From Acidobacteriota bacterium (GTDB lineage Bacteria; Acidobacteriota; Blastocatellia; Pyrinomonadales; Pyrinomonadaceae): a stretch of 6,477 nt of DNA. A program made the translations under genes and the position numbers. Below the pieces are notes generated by a model. The model was not told the DNA's origin. It made no database searches and saw only the letters and a program-made list of their open reading frames with translations. Below are positions 1 through 6,451 of the stretch, piece after piece. The stretch lies in contig CAUJFK010000197.1 in NCBI GenBank assembly GCA_963169175.1, positions 1-6,477 on the forward strand, in the 5' to 3' direction. Every line of letters begins with the position of its first letter. Position 1 is the first letter of the stretch.

Positions 1-1355
1 CCTCTACCGCCATTTTCAAAATAATCATTGCGATCAAATCACGGAATACGATCGTTCTCTCCCCGCACCCGTCGGCCGCGCGGTGCATAGCCGAAACTGC
101 CCGCGTTATGCGCGAGGCGGGCGTAAAGCACGGTCTTCCGGCCGAGGCCGTGATATGCCTTACAACATCAACGATCGATGGTACTGAGGAGTTGATGCGG
201 CACAAAAAAACGGCGGTGATCCTGGCTACCGGCGGCATCGGCTTAGTTCGTGCGGCCTATTCATCGGGCAAACCTGCCTTTGGCGTCGGCCCCGGCAATG
301 TGCCGGTGTTCATCGAACGGACGGCAAATATTGAAAAGGCGGTTGCGGATATTCTTACCGGAACATGCTTTGATAACGGTACGATCTGCGCTTCGGAACA
401 ATCCGTTGTCGTGGATGCTCCGGTCAGCGATAAGGTTCGCGAACAGTTCAAGGCCCAGGGCGGACATTTTCTGAGTTCATCCGAGGCTGACACGGTCGCG
501 AAGATCCTGCTTACGCCGCAGCGGACGTTGAACCCGGCCATTGTCGGTAAATCCGCTGATTATATTGCGAATCTTGCGGGTGTCTCAATACCATCAGGTA
601 CACGCTGCCTGCTGGCCGACTGCGGCGGTGTAGGGCGCGATTTTCCGTGGTCGATCGAAAAACTTTCGCCGATGCTGGCGTATTTTGTGGTTGATGGCAT
701 AGAAGCGGGAGCCAACCGGTGTGAGGAAGTTTTGAAATTCGGTGGGATGGGACATACGGCGGGCATGCATACGCAGAACCGCGATGCCGCGATCCGTTAC
801 GGTAAGCAAATGCCGGCTTCGCGTGTCGTAATCAATTCGCCGACGACGCACGGGGCGATCGGACTTTCAACGGACTTGCCCCCTTCCATGACGCTCGGTT
901 GCGGGTCATGGGGCGGGAACGTGACCTCGGACAATGTCTCGCCGATTCATTTGATGGATATTAAGCGCGTTGCGTTCGAGACGAAACCGGTTTCGCGGCA
1001 GGGATCTACCGTACCAAAGACGATTCAGCCGGCGCCGTCAAGGCCGATGCCAAAACGTGATCAGATCGCGGCGATCGTGGATAGCTTCTTGACGAAAAAG
1101 CTGACCGAGGTCGCGCCGGCACCACCGGCCGCCACAGCTCCGGCGGCGGCGGAAACGCCGGTCAAGACCGTTATTCATGAACTACGGCCGCAATCAGACA
1201 ATGGCTCAAGGCCGGAACCTGTCGATTTTGTCAGTGAGGCCGATGTCAGGACAGCGGTTGAAAAGGGTGCGAAGATCTATATAACTTCAAAAACGATCTT
1301 GACGCCCGCGGCCCGTGATCTAGGGAACGAGAAGGATGTCTTTGCAAAGGCTTAA
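1..1355 (+). CDS. CoA-acylating aldehyde dehydrogenase (EutE/PduP-like), BMC-associated, 5' partial
   Basis: The frame is open from base 3, so the gene starts upstream; 450 residues are visible and roughly 100 or more are missing compared with EutE-type enzymes. The family converts an aldehyde plus CoA and NAD+ to acyl-CoA and NADH, usually inside a microcompartment. Seen directly: a 'SPHPSA' segment near the left edge, a nucleotide-binding 'GGIGLVRAAY' stretch (about 225-255), 'GVGPGNVPV' (about 283-309), and the catalytic cysteine in 'DNGTICASEQS' (Cys codon 387-389), which closely resembles the aldehyde dehydrogenase half of AdhE. The catalytic domain ends near base 1000. After it come a Pro-containing linker, an amphipathic helix (1053-1109, 'KRDQIAAIVDSFL') typical of encapsulation peptides, an Ala/Pro linker, and a last module (1227-1346) with 'ILTPAARDLG', like the N-termini of EutQ and EutT. 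Its 3' end overlaps the next gene by 20 bp. The family call is secure; the natural substrate cannot be read from the sequence. Confidence 0.93.
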   Translation, partial: STAIFKIIIAIKSRNTIVLSPHPSAARCIAETARVMREAGVKHGLPAEAVICLTTSTIDGTEELMRHKKTAVILATGGIGLVRAAYSSGKPAFGVGPGNVPVFIERTANIEKAVADILTGTCFDNGTICASEQSVVVDAPVSDKVREQFKAQGGHFLSSSEADTVAKILLTPQRTLNPAIVGKSADYIANLAGVSIPSGTRCLLADCGGVGRDFPWSIEKLSPMLAYFVVDGIEAGANRCEEVLKFGGMGHTAGMHTQNRDAAIRYGKQMPASRVVINSPTTHGAIGLSTDLPPSMTLGCGSWGGNVTSDNVSPIHLMDIKRVAFETKPVSRQGSTVPKTIQPAPSRPMPKRDQIAAIVDSFLTKKLTEVAPAPPAATAPAAAETPVKTVIHELRPQSDNGSRPEPVDFVSEADVRTAVEKGAKIYITSKTILTPAARDLGNEKDVFAKA

Positions 1356-2001
1356 CGGCCCGATCATGAAATTTGCGATTGTTCAGGCCATGCTGCTCGC
1401 ATTGGTTGTGGTTGGTTCTGGCCAGGAACAAGCGGCGCAGAACCAGGCTGCAGCGCCGATCAGTGCCGGAATTGTCGTTGATAACTCAGGCTCCTTCCGA
1501 ATGATCTTCGAGCGGGTCGTGAGCGCAACTCATTCGGTAATTGACAGCCTCAGGCCCGGCGATGAAGCGTTCCTCGTGACATTCATTGATACGCCTAAGA
1601 TCGTTCTGCGCCAAGAGATGACGCGGGAAAAAGGCGGGCTTAAGGACGCTGCCGACAATATGTTCATCGAAGCCGGTCCAACTGCGCTTTTGGACGCGGT
1701 CCTGGCGGCCTCGAGATATATGGCGAATCACGCAAGTGCCGATGTAGAACGGCAGCGTGTGCTTGTGTTTATTACAGATGGCGACGAACGGCAAAGCGTC
1801 ACATCGCTTGACGAAGCGATAAAGTCGGCAAAAGACGCCAAAGCGCGTATTTTTGTTCTTGGGCTGTTTGACGAGAAGTTTTCTCACAAGATCGTGGATA
1901 GGTTAGTAAAGGAAACCGGTGGGGCGAAGTTCGTTCCAAAGCGTGCCAACGAGACAGCCGAAGCGGTCAAAGGGTTGCTAAGTGCAATAAGGTCAAAATA
2001 G
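1336..2001 (+). CDS. Small secreted von Willebrand factor A (VWA) domain protein in BMC operon
   Basis: A 221-residue protein with a predicted signal peptide (hydrophobic stretch about 13-27, probable cut near 'VGSG|QEQ') followed almost at once by a VWA fold. The metal-ion-dependent adhesion site looks complete: 'DNSGS' at 49-53, Thr116 in 'AGPTALLDAV' and Asp148 in 'ITDGDE'. VWA domains generally bind partner proteins through a divalent metal. It resembles the VWA core of the two proteins at 2926-4987 (compare 'DNMFIEAGPTALLDAV' with 'DNLFIEGGQTAIIDAV'), but lacks their N-terminal beta module and C-terminal 'QYSIGY' module. The start at 1336 is chosen because AGGGA lies 9 nt upstream; an ATG at 1366 (211 residues, beginning 'MKFAIVQ') gives a more compact signal peptide and is a real alternative. 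It overlaps the dehydrogenase gene by 20 bp, suggesting coupled translation. Its role beside microcompartment genes is unknown. Confidence 0.88.
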   Translation: MSLQRLNGPIMKFAIVQAMLLALVVVGSGQEQAAQNQAAAPISAGIVVDNSGSFRMIFERVVSATHSVIDSLRPGDEAFLVTFIDTPKIVLRQEMTREKGGLKDAADNMFIEAGPTALLDAVLAASRYMANHASADVERQRVLVFITDGDERQSVTSLDEAIKSAKDAKARIFVLGLFDEKFSHKIVDRLVKETGGAKFVPKRANETAEAVKGLLSAIRSK

Positions 2002-2015
2002 ATCGCCGGGTAGCG

Positions 2016-2453
2016 ATGGTCAAATCAACAGCCCAAAAGATAGTTTGCGAGGGATGCGGCGCGGATGTGCGCCAAGGATCAGCCTTTTGCTATAATTGCG
2101 GCGAGTCGATCGATCTGGCCCCGCCGCCGCCCGCGATCATCAAGCCGGACCCCGAACTCCTGAACGGCAATTTGCCATCCACGGAACCGATGCAGGCATT
2201 TCGAGATCCGGAGCCGCCACCCGTACTGGTCCCATCGGGAAGCCCGGACCGGCCGCCGATGCCTGCTGCAAAGACCGAGGTCTTTCCGCGTGCCGCGATG
2301 GAGACGCCTCGACGGCCGCGTACGCGGGTCAGGAAGCTCCCGGAGGTTGAATACATCGAGCGCAGCTCGCTATCAGGCGCATTTATAATTGCGGCGGTCG
2401 TGTTGACCGTTATTGCGACCCTTTTGGTCGCAGCGGCGCTATATCTGCAGTAA
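2016..2453 (+). CDS. Zinc-ribbon protein with C-terminal transmembrane helix
   Basis: A 145-residue protein in three parts. Residues 8-30 form a zinc ribbon with two CxxC pairs (Cys11/Cys14 and Cys25/Cys28, ten residues apart), of the common 'zinc-ribbon domain' type. Residues about 34-110 are rich in Pro with scattered charges and are probably disordered, with a basic patch ('RRPRTRVRK') near 100-108. Residues about 120-143 are a single hydrophobic helix ending at the C-terminus. There is no signal peptide, so a tail-anchored protein with a cytoplasmic zinc ribbon is likely. It begins 14 nt after the VWA gene stop with only a weak purine stretch ahead of the ATG, and ends 39 nt before the shell protein gene, fitting one operon. 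Many unrelated bacterial proteins share this layout, so no function is assigned. It could link membrane and cytoplasmic partners, but that is speculation. Confidence 0.85.
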   Translation: MVKSTAQKIVCEGCGADVRQGSAFCYNCGESIDLAPPPPAIIKPDPELLNGNLPSTEPMQAFRDPEPPPVLVPSGSPDRPPMPAAKTEVFPRAAMETPRRPRTRVRKLPEVEYIERSSLSGAFIIAAVVLTVIATLLVAAALYLQ

Positions 2454-2492
2454 TCTCAGAGAGGTTTCGCCGCGTCAGGCCGGCAACGAAAT

Positions 2493-2810
2493 ATGCAAGC
2501 ACTTGGAATGATCGAATGTATGGGCCTGGTGGCGATGATCGAGGCAGCCGATGCGATGGTCAAGGCGGCCGATGTGAAGCTGGTCGGCTATGAGAAGGTC
2601 GATGCGGGGCTGGTTACGGCGATCGTTCGCGGTGAGGTCGGGGCTGTAAAGGCGGCAGTTGATGCCGGAGCCGCGGCGGCGCGTCGGATCGGTACTGTTA
2701 CGGCTGTACACGTCATTCCTCGACCGCACGACGAGGTCCCGGAGGGAATATCTGTCCTCGAAACCGGGGAAACAACACGTAAGAAAATATCAGGATCTGT
2801 GCCGGAATAG
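2493..2810 (+). CDS. BMC-H hexameric microcompartment shell protein (PduA/EutM/CcmK family)
   Basis: A 105-residue single-BMC-domain protein. Such proteins form flat hexamers that tile the facets of a microcompartment, with a central pore for metabolites. Hallmarks are clear: 'ALGMIE' at 3-8, 'LVAMIEAADAMVKAA' at 12-26 with the conserved edge lysine at 24, 'LVGYEK' at 30-35, 'LVTAIVRGEVGAVKAA' at 40-55, 'DAGAAAA' at 57-63 and 'VHVIPRPH' at 72-79 with the conserved Arg77. Length is normal for the family, with a polar tail of about 25 residues after the domain. The pore loop reads 'KVDAG' (35-39), with Asp where PduA- and EutM-type proteins usually have Gly. No strong Shine-Dalgarno sits just ahead of the ATG; GAGG at 2461-2464 is too far away. 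It is the last gene of the + strand operon before a convergent pair. Confidence 0.96.
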   Translation: MQALGMIECMGLVAMIEAADAMVKAADVKLVGYEKVDAGLVTAIVRGEVGAVKAAVDAGAAAARRIGTVTAVHVIPRPHDEVPEGISVLETGETTRKKISGSVPE

Positions 2811-2866
2811 GTGTAATGCTGCGGTTCAAGGCCCAAGGTCCAGCTCAGACTCACCGTTCGTTCCTT

Positions 2867-2897
2867 TCTGTGGTCAGGTTCAATGACTCACCACAGA
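2867..2897. terminator. Inverted repeat between convergent genes, possible weak terminator
   Basis: TCTGTGGT (2867-2874) pairs perfectly with ACCACAGA (2890-2897) across a 15-nt loop; an alternative fold with TCA/TGA shortens the loop to 7 nt at the cost of a bulge. It sits in the 115-bp gap between the shell protein gene and the convergent VWA gene, where a transcription stop is expected for both strands. Neither strand has a T-run after the stem, so it does not match a classical intrinsic terminator. Confidence 0.3.
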
Positions 2898-2925
2898 GGC
2901 CCACGAAAAAAGAAACGGCACTGCT

Positions 2926-4005
2926 TCATTTCTGCTTGGTTGCGGCGGACTTTGGCGGCCCGGAGCCGTCGTTGTCGGCAACGCGGCCGGCCTTTGTGAT
3001 GGGGATGCGTTTTTGTTTGTTCGGGCCGTCGTTGACGACGACCTTTATATTTCGGAACGTGCCGTCCTTTCGGTCGTTGGATGGAATGTAACCGATCGAA
3101 TACTGCATTCTCAGCTCAGATCCGATCTCCTTTGCAATACCAGCGAGATCGGCAGTTGATTCGGGAAAATATGCCCTGCCGCCCGTTTCGTCGGCCAAAC
3201 GCTGGAGAAGGCCTTTTGCCTTGTTCTGCGGGCTCTTTGAAATAAATCCGCCATCCTTGCTCAGGTCTTTCACAAAACCGATGGCATAGATCTGGACATC
3301 GCTTTCACGCAGCATTTCAAAAAGCTGAGCCTCCGAATAATAGCTGTCGCGGTCTTCGCCGTCCGAAACGACGATCAACGCCCGCCGCTTACGGTCGTCT
3401 TTGCCGCGATCGACCTTGTATTCACTGACTTTCTCGGCCGCAAGGTAAACGGCATCAATAATGGCAGTTTGCCCGCCTTCGATGAAGAGGTTGTCCAGCG
3501 AATCGTTCAGTTCGGTCTTGTTAGAGGTGAAGGGCTGTTCGATCGTGATCTTATCACGGCTAATAAAGCGGATGAGCATTGCTTCATCCGAGGGGCGATT
3601 TGCATTGACCAGGATCTTTCCGGCCTCTATTACCTGTTCAAGCTGCTTGCGAAGCGAACCCGAATTATCGATGACCAGGCCATAATTGGTCGGTACCTCC
3701 GAAAACGAAAAAAAGCCGATCTGCTGTGGAGTGCCGTCCTCAAAAATTTTGAAGTCACCCTCTCGAAGGCCGCTGACGGGCCGGTTGTTTCGGTCAACAA
3801 CCTTTACGTTCAGGTTAACGAGTTCTGTTTCAACTGTTATTATGCCTTCTTCCTCTTTGATCGGGAGCGGCGTTGGCGTAGGTGTTGCCCGGACGGCCGA
3901 GCGGGCAGATTCCGAGGCCTGGCCCGCGGCAGGACGGGAATAATAGCCGACAAAGACCATCGACGCGATCACACTTACGATCGATACAAAAAAGACCCGT
4001 TTCAT
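2926..4005 (-). CDS. Secreted VWA-domain protein, VWFA-related Acidobacterial type (second gene of pair)
   Basis: A 359-residue protein from the chosen start. Order of parts: signal peptide (1 to about 28, 'MKRVFFVSIV' start, cut near 'PAAGQ'), a Thr/Pro/acidic linker (about 40-54), an N-terminal beta module with 'VKVVDRNNRPVSGL' and 'DFKIFEDG' (about 57-102), a VWA domain (about 106-300) and a C-terminal strand module with 'MQYSIGYIPS'. This layout is that of the TIGRFAM-type 'VWFA-related Acidobacterial domain'. The metal site looks intact: 'DNSGS' at 113-117, Thr in 'GGQTAIIDAV' and Asp in 'VVSDGED'. The start at 4005 is preferred over the longer frame to 4056 because it begins the signal peptide, has a purine-rich AGTGAG just upstream, and lies 4 nt after the preceding gene's stop, suggesting coupled translation. 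Extracytoplasmic protein binding is the likely general role; the partner is unknown. Confidence 0.9.
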   Translation of the reverse strand: MKRVFFVSIVSVIASMVFVGYYSRPAAGQASESARSAVRATPTPTPLPIKEEEGIITVETELVNLNVKVVDRNNRPVSGLREGDFKIFEDGTPQQIGFFSFSEVPTNYGLVIDNSGSLRKQLEQVIEAGKILVNANRPSDEAMLIRFISRDKITIEQPFTSNKTELNDSLDNLFIEGGQTAIIDAVYLAAEKVSEYKVDRGKDDRKRRALIVVSDGEDRDSYYSEAQLFEMLRESDVQIYAIGFVKDLSKDGGFISKSPQNKAKGLLQRLADETGGRAYFPESTADLAGIAKEIGSELRMQYSIGYIPSNDRKDGTFRNIKVVVNDGPNKQKRIPITKAGRVADNDGSGPPKSAATKQK

Positions 4006-4009
4006 AATC

Positions 4010-4987
4010 TCACTTGAAATCCGAGGCCGGTGTTGCATAGTAACCTTCGCGGCCACGAACGGTTAGACGCGGTAAACCACGCGGGGGTTTTACCTTAACT
4101 TTAACCTTACGCCATTTTCCGTCCGGCTGGAAATCCGAAGGCGTGTAGCCGATCGAATATTGGTGCCTGAGCTCAAGTGCTATTCGCTCAAAGATCTCAT
4201 CCATTTCGACATTGCTTGTGGGATAAAATGACTTGCCGCCTGTAACCGATGTAAGTTCGTCGAGGAACGCCTGGCCCTGCATTCCTTGCGGACTGCCAAT
4301 GTCGCCGGCGTCGATAATGCCAACGGCATAAGTCACAACGTCAGATTCCTTCATCAAACGGCGGACCTCGCCAAAGTTGTATCGTGAAGCATTGTCCTGG
4401 CCGTCACTAATGACCAAAAGGGCCCGTTTTTGATGTGAGCCTCGGGTAACACGCTCGAGCCCAAGATAGACCGCATCGTACAAAGCAGTGTTTTGTCGCG
4501 GTTCGACAAGCGTAAGCTTTTGCAGCAGGGCCTCGCCGTCGCGTGTTCGGTCCAACAGAAGTTGTGCCCGGCTGTTGAACGCGATCAGGAAATACTCGTC
4601 TGACGGATGGCTGGTCGCGATGAACCGTTTCAGGGCATTTCGTGCCTTTAGGATCTTATCACCGCTCATTGAGCCCGAAACATCGAAAAGCACACCGACC
4701 GAAACCGGGGCATCCGCGTCACTAAAATAAGTGATCTCCTGCTCCTGGTCGTTGTCTATGATCGTAAATGCCTTTTTAGTAAGGCCGGAAACATATCTTC
4801 CGTAAAGGTCTGTAACGGTGAGGGTTAGGCTGACAAGATCGGTCCTTATCTTCTCGACCTTCGGCGGCGTGGCTTCGGGCGTTTGGCCGATGGCGATCCC
4901 GGCCAATAGCGCGCATAAAAAAAAGACTATCGACAGCCGCAACAGTGACCTGAAGCGGCCGGGGAAGATTCTGACTGGTACAGCCAT
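4010..4987 (-). CDS. Secreted VWA-domain protein, VWFA-related Acidobacterial type (first gene of pair)
   Basis: A 325-residue protein with an Arg-rich n-region and hydrophobic core (about 15-33), probably cleaved near 'AIG|QTP'. It then has the N-terminal beta module (about 47-90: 'RTDLVSLTLTVTDLYGRYV', 'FTIIDNDQEQEITYF'), the VWA domain with 'DVSGSMSG' from residue 102, Thr in 'RQNTALYDAVYL' and Asp in 'VISDGQDN', and a C-terminal 'HQYSIGYTPSDFQPDGKWR' module. This is the same architecture as the downstream gene, and the two are clearly paralogous. The ATG at 4987 is chosen over a GTG at 5008 because GGAG (4994-4997, minus strand) lies 6 nt ahead of it. The pair is probably transcribed together, divergently from the PilC-type gene. 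Family membership is secure; the biological role is not known. Confidence 0.92.
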   Translation of the reverse strand: MAVPVRIFPGRFRSLLRLSIVFFLCALLAGIAIGQTPEATPPKVEKIRTDLVSLTLTVTDLYGRYVSGLTKKAFTIIDNDQEQEITYFSDADAPVSVGVLFDVSGSMSGDKILKARNALKRFIATSHPSDEYFLIAFNSRAQLLLDRTRDGEALLQKLTLVEPRQNTALYDAVYLGLERVTRGSHQKRALLVISDGQDNASRYNFGEVRRLMKESDVVTYAVGIIDAGDIGSPQGMQGQAFLDELTSVTGGKSFYPTSNVEMDEIFERIALELRHQYSIGYTPSDFQPDGKWRKVKVKVKPPRGLPRLTVRGREGYYATPASDFK

Positions 4988-5013
4988 ATTTAGCTCCGTG
5001 GGGAACACTTTGT

Positions 5014-5043
5014 ATATTAGGTGACAGGTCCTCGTTTCCGCAA
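5014..5043 (-). promoter_or_regulatory. Weak sigma70-like promoter candidate for the VWA gene pair
   Basis: On the minus strand TTGCGG (5043-5038) and TAATAT (5019-5014) are 18 bp apart, matching 3/6 and 4/6 of the sigma70 consensus. Initiation near 5006 would give a leader of about 20 nt containing the GGAG ribosome site. The match is weak and could occur by chance. Confidence 0.22.
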
Positions 5044-5077
5044 GATAAATTCTTCGATGTAACAGGCATCAAATTGG

Positions 5078-5107
5078 TTGTTTGCTGTACCCTTGGTCGG
5101 CTATCAT
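5078..5107 (+). promoter_or_regulatory. Weak sigma70-like promoter candidate for the PilC-type gene
   Basis: TTGTTT (5078-5083) and TATCAT (5102-5107) are 18 bp apart. The -10 matches 5/6 of the consensus and the -35 only 3/6. Initiation would fall near 5114, placing the perfect inverted repeat at 5115-5134 at the very start of the transcript. Low confidence without experimental data. Confidence 0.25.
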
Positions 5108-5114
5108 TACCAAT

Positions 5115-5134
5115 GGCCGCAACTTTTTGCGGCC
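5115..5134. repeat. Perfect 8-bp inverted repeat (hairpin or operator) in divergent intergenic region
   Basis: GGCCGCAA (5115-5122) and TTGCGGCC (5127-5134) are exact reverse complements around a CTTT loop. The GC-rich stem should be stable as RNA. No T-run follows on either strand, so it is not a classical terminator. Its position between two divergent genes, about 65 nt ahead of the PilC-type start, suits an operator or a structured mRNA leader; which one cannot be told from sequence. Confidence 0.55.
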
Positions 5135-5199
5135 CGCCGCGTGTTATCATCATCAACGGTGCATTTACGGACAATTGCGCCCGGACTTCTATATAGCTG

Positions 5200-6438
5200 A
5201 TGTCAGAATATATTTGCCGATTAGGAACGCCTTCCGGCGAGATCGTGACCCGCATAGTCGAGGCCACGGCCGCCGATGATGCCCGCTTTCAGCTTGAGAA
5301 AGAGGGCTTTCGTGTCTTTAATATCTCGGATGCCGAAGGCGGCGTATCAAAACTGTTGCCATTCGGCAGTGCAAGCAGCAAGCGGCGGGTGAAGCAGGCT
5401 GATTTTCTGTTGTTCAACCAACAATTATCCGCCCTGCTTCGCGCCGGTATCCCTGTTTTGCAGGCGATAGGGCTGCTAAAAACACGCTCCGGTTCGTCGA
5501 ACCTCCGTGAAGTACTTGCCGATGTAGAGGAAAAGATCAAGAGCGGCATACCATTGTCTGAGGCGTTTGAAGCTCAGGGAATATTTCCAAAGATCTACAC
5601 AGCGTCCCTGCTTGCCGGCGAAAAGAGCGGAGCTTTGGACGATGTGCTGCTCAGATTCGTCGACTACCTGCGGCGAAGCGTTGGTATTGCACGAAAACTC
5701 CGTGGGGCGCTTGCCTATCCGGCGTTCTTGCTGGTGGCCGCAGCGGGAATGATCGCGTTTCTGACGCTTTACATCATCCCGCGGATGTCGAACTTGTTCA
5801 CCGCCCTCAATTCGCAGCGAGGCCTGCCGACCGTTACGGTCCTTGTTATCGGGCTCTCAAATTTAGTGGTGGGCAATATCTGGTGGCTTGCGCCGCTTCT
5901 GCTCATTGCCGGGACCGCCGTGTATATCTGGTTTCGCACGCTGCGGGGCAGAACGATGCTGCACCGTTTTCTGCTGCGGGTCCCGGTTGGCGGCGTGTTG
6001 ATACGGAACATGGCGACCTCGCAGCTTTCGCGCTCGCTTTCGACGCTGCTGTCGGGCGGTATAACCGTTCCTGATTCGTGGGACATTGCATCTGAGGCCT
6101 TGAATAACCTTGAGCTTAGACAGCGGAGCTTGGGGGTTTCTGCGATGATACGCGAGGGAAGGGGCTTTTCGGAAGCACTTCAGCAAGCAAACTGGCTGCC
6201 CGAACTTGCGCTGGATATGATCGGGATCGGAGAAAAATCTGGAAGCCTGCGTGAGATGCTCGACGAGGTCGCGGCTTTCTACGACGCCGAGGCCGAGGTC
6301 AGGCTGGAACAACTGACTACGCTTCTTGAACCGCTGATCCTTCTCGTAATGGCAGGTGTGGTCGTCGTTATCCTGCTTGCTATCTATCTGCCGATCATTC
6401 AGATGATCTCGTCCGGGCCGATGAGCGGCCGCCATTAG
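5200..6438 (+). CDS. Type II secretion / type IV pilus inner-membrane platform protein (GspF/PilC family)
   Basis: A 412-residue protein, normal length for the family. PilC/GspF proteins sit in the inner membrane and couple the cytoplasmic ATPase to pilin or pseudopilin assembly. Parts: an N-terminal region (1-45, 'YICRLGTPSGEIV'), a first T2SF domain (about 69-195, with 'LSALLRAGIPVLQAI' and 'GEKSGALDDVL'), membrane helices near 175-195 and 228-246, a second T2SF domain (about 273-395, with 'LSTLLSGGITVPDSW' and 'GEKSGSLREML'), and a final helix near 379-402. The repeated 'GEKSG' motif shows the two-fold internal duplication of the family. The ATG at 5200 has no strong Shine-Dalgarno. The next gene begins 13 nt after the stop, suggesting an operon. 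Pilus and secretion versions cannot be told apart without the neighbouring genes. Confidence 0.93.
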   Translation: MSEYICRLGTPSGEIVTRIVEATAADDARFQLEKEGFRVFNISDAEGGVSKLLPFGSASSKRRVKQADFLLFNQQLSALLRAGIPVLQAIGLLKTRSGSSNLREVLADVEEKIKSGIPLSEAFEAQGIFPKIYTASLLAGEKSGALDDVLLRFVDYLRRSVGIARKLRGALAYPAFLLVAAAGMIAFLTLYIIPRMSNLFTALNSQRGLPTVTVLVIGLSNLVVGNIWWLAPLLLIAGTAVYIWFRTLRGRTMLHRFLLRVPVGGVLIRNMATSQLSRSLSTLLSGGITVPDSWDIASEALNNLELRQRSLGVSAMIREGRGFSEALQQANWLPELALDMIGIGEKSGSLREMLDEVAAFYDAEAEVRLEQLTTLLEPLILLVMAGVVVVILLAIYLPIIQMISSGPMSGRH

Positions 6439-6451
6439 TTTTGGAGTTGTA

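Noticed and set aside
3469..4017. Open reading frame of 182 codons on the plus strand opposite the VWA gene
   Set aside because: It is antisense to a well-supported VWA coding sequence, and its translation shows no domain and an erratic composition.
4006..4056. Longer N-terminus for the second VWA protein (start at 4056)
   Set aside because: It would add 17 residues ahead of a good signal peptide and overlap the preceding gene; the ATG at 4005 has a better ribosome-site context.
4988..5008. GTG start at 5008 for the first VWA protein
   Set aside because: The ATG at 4987 has GGAG at a 6-nt spacing, whereas the GTG has no comparable site.
4776..5267. Minus-strand reading frame of 163 codons spanning the divergent intergenic region
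   Set aside because: It overlaps the 5' ends of two strong genes in the wrong frame or strand, has no recognisable motif and would cover the likely promoters.
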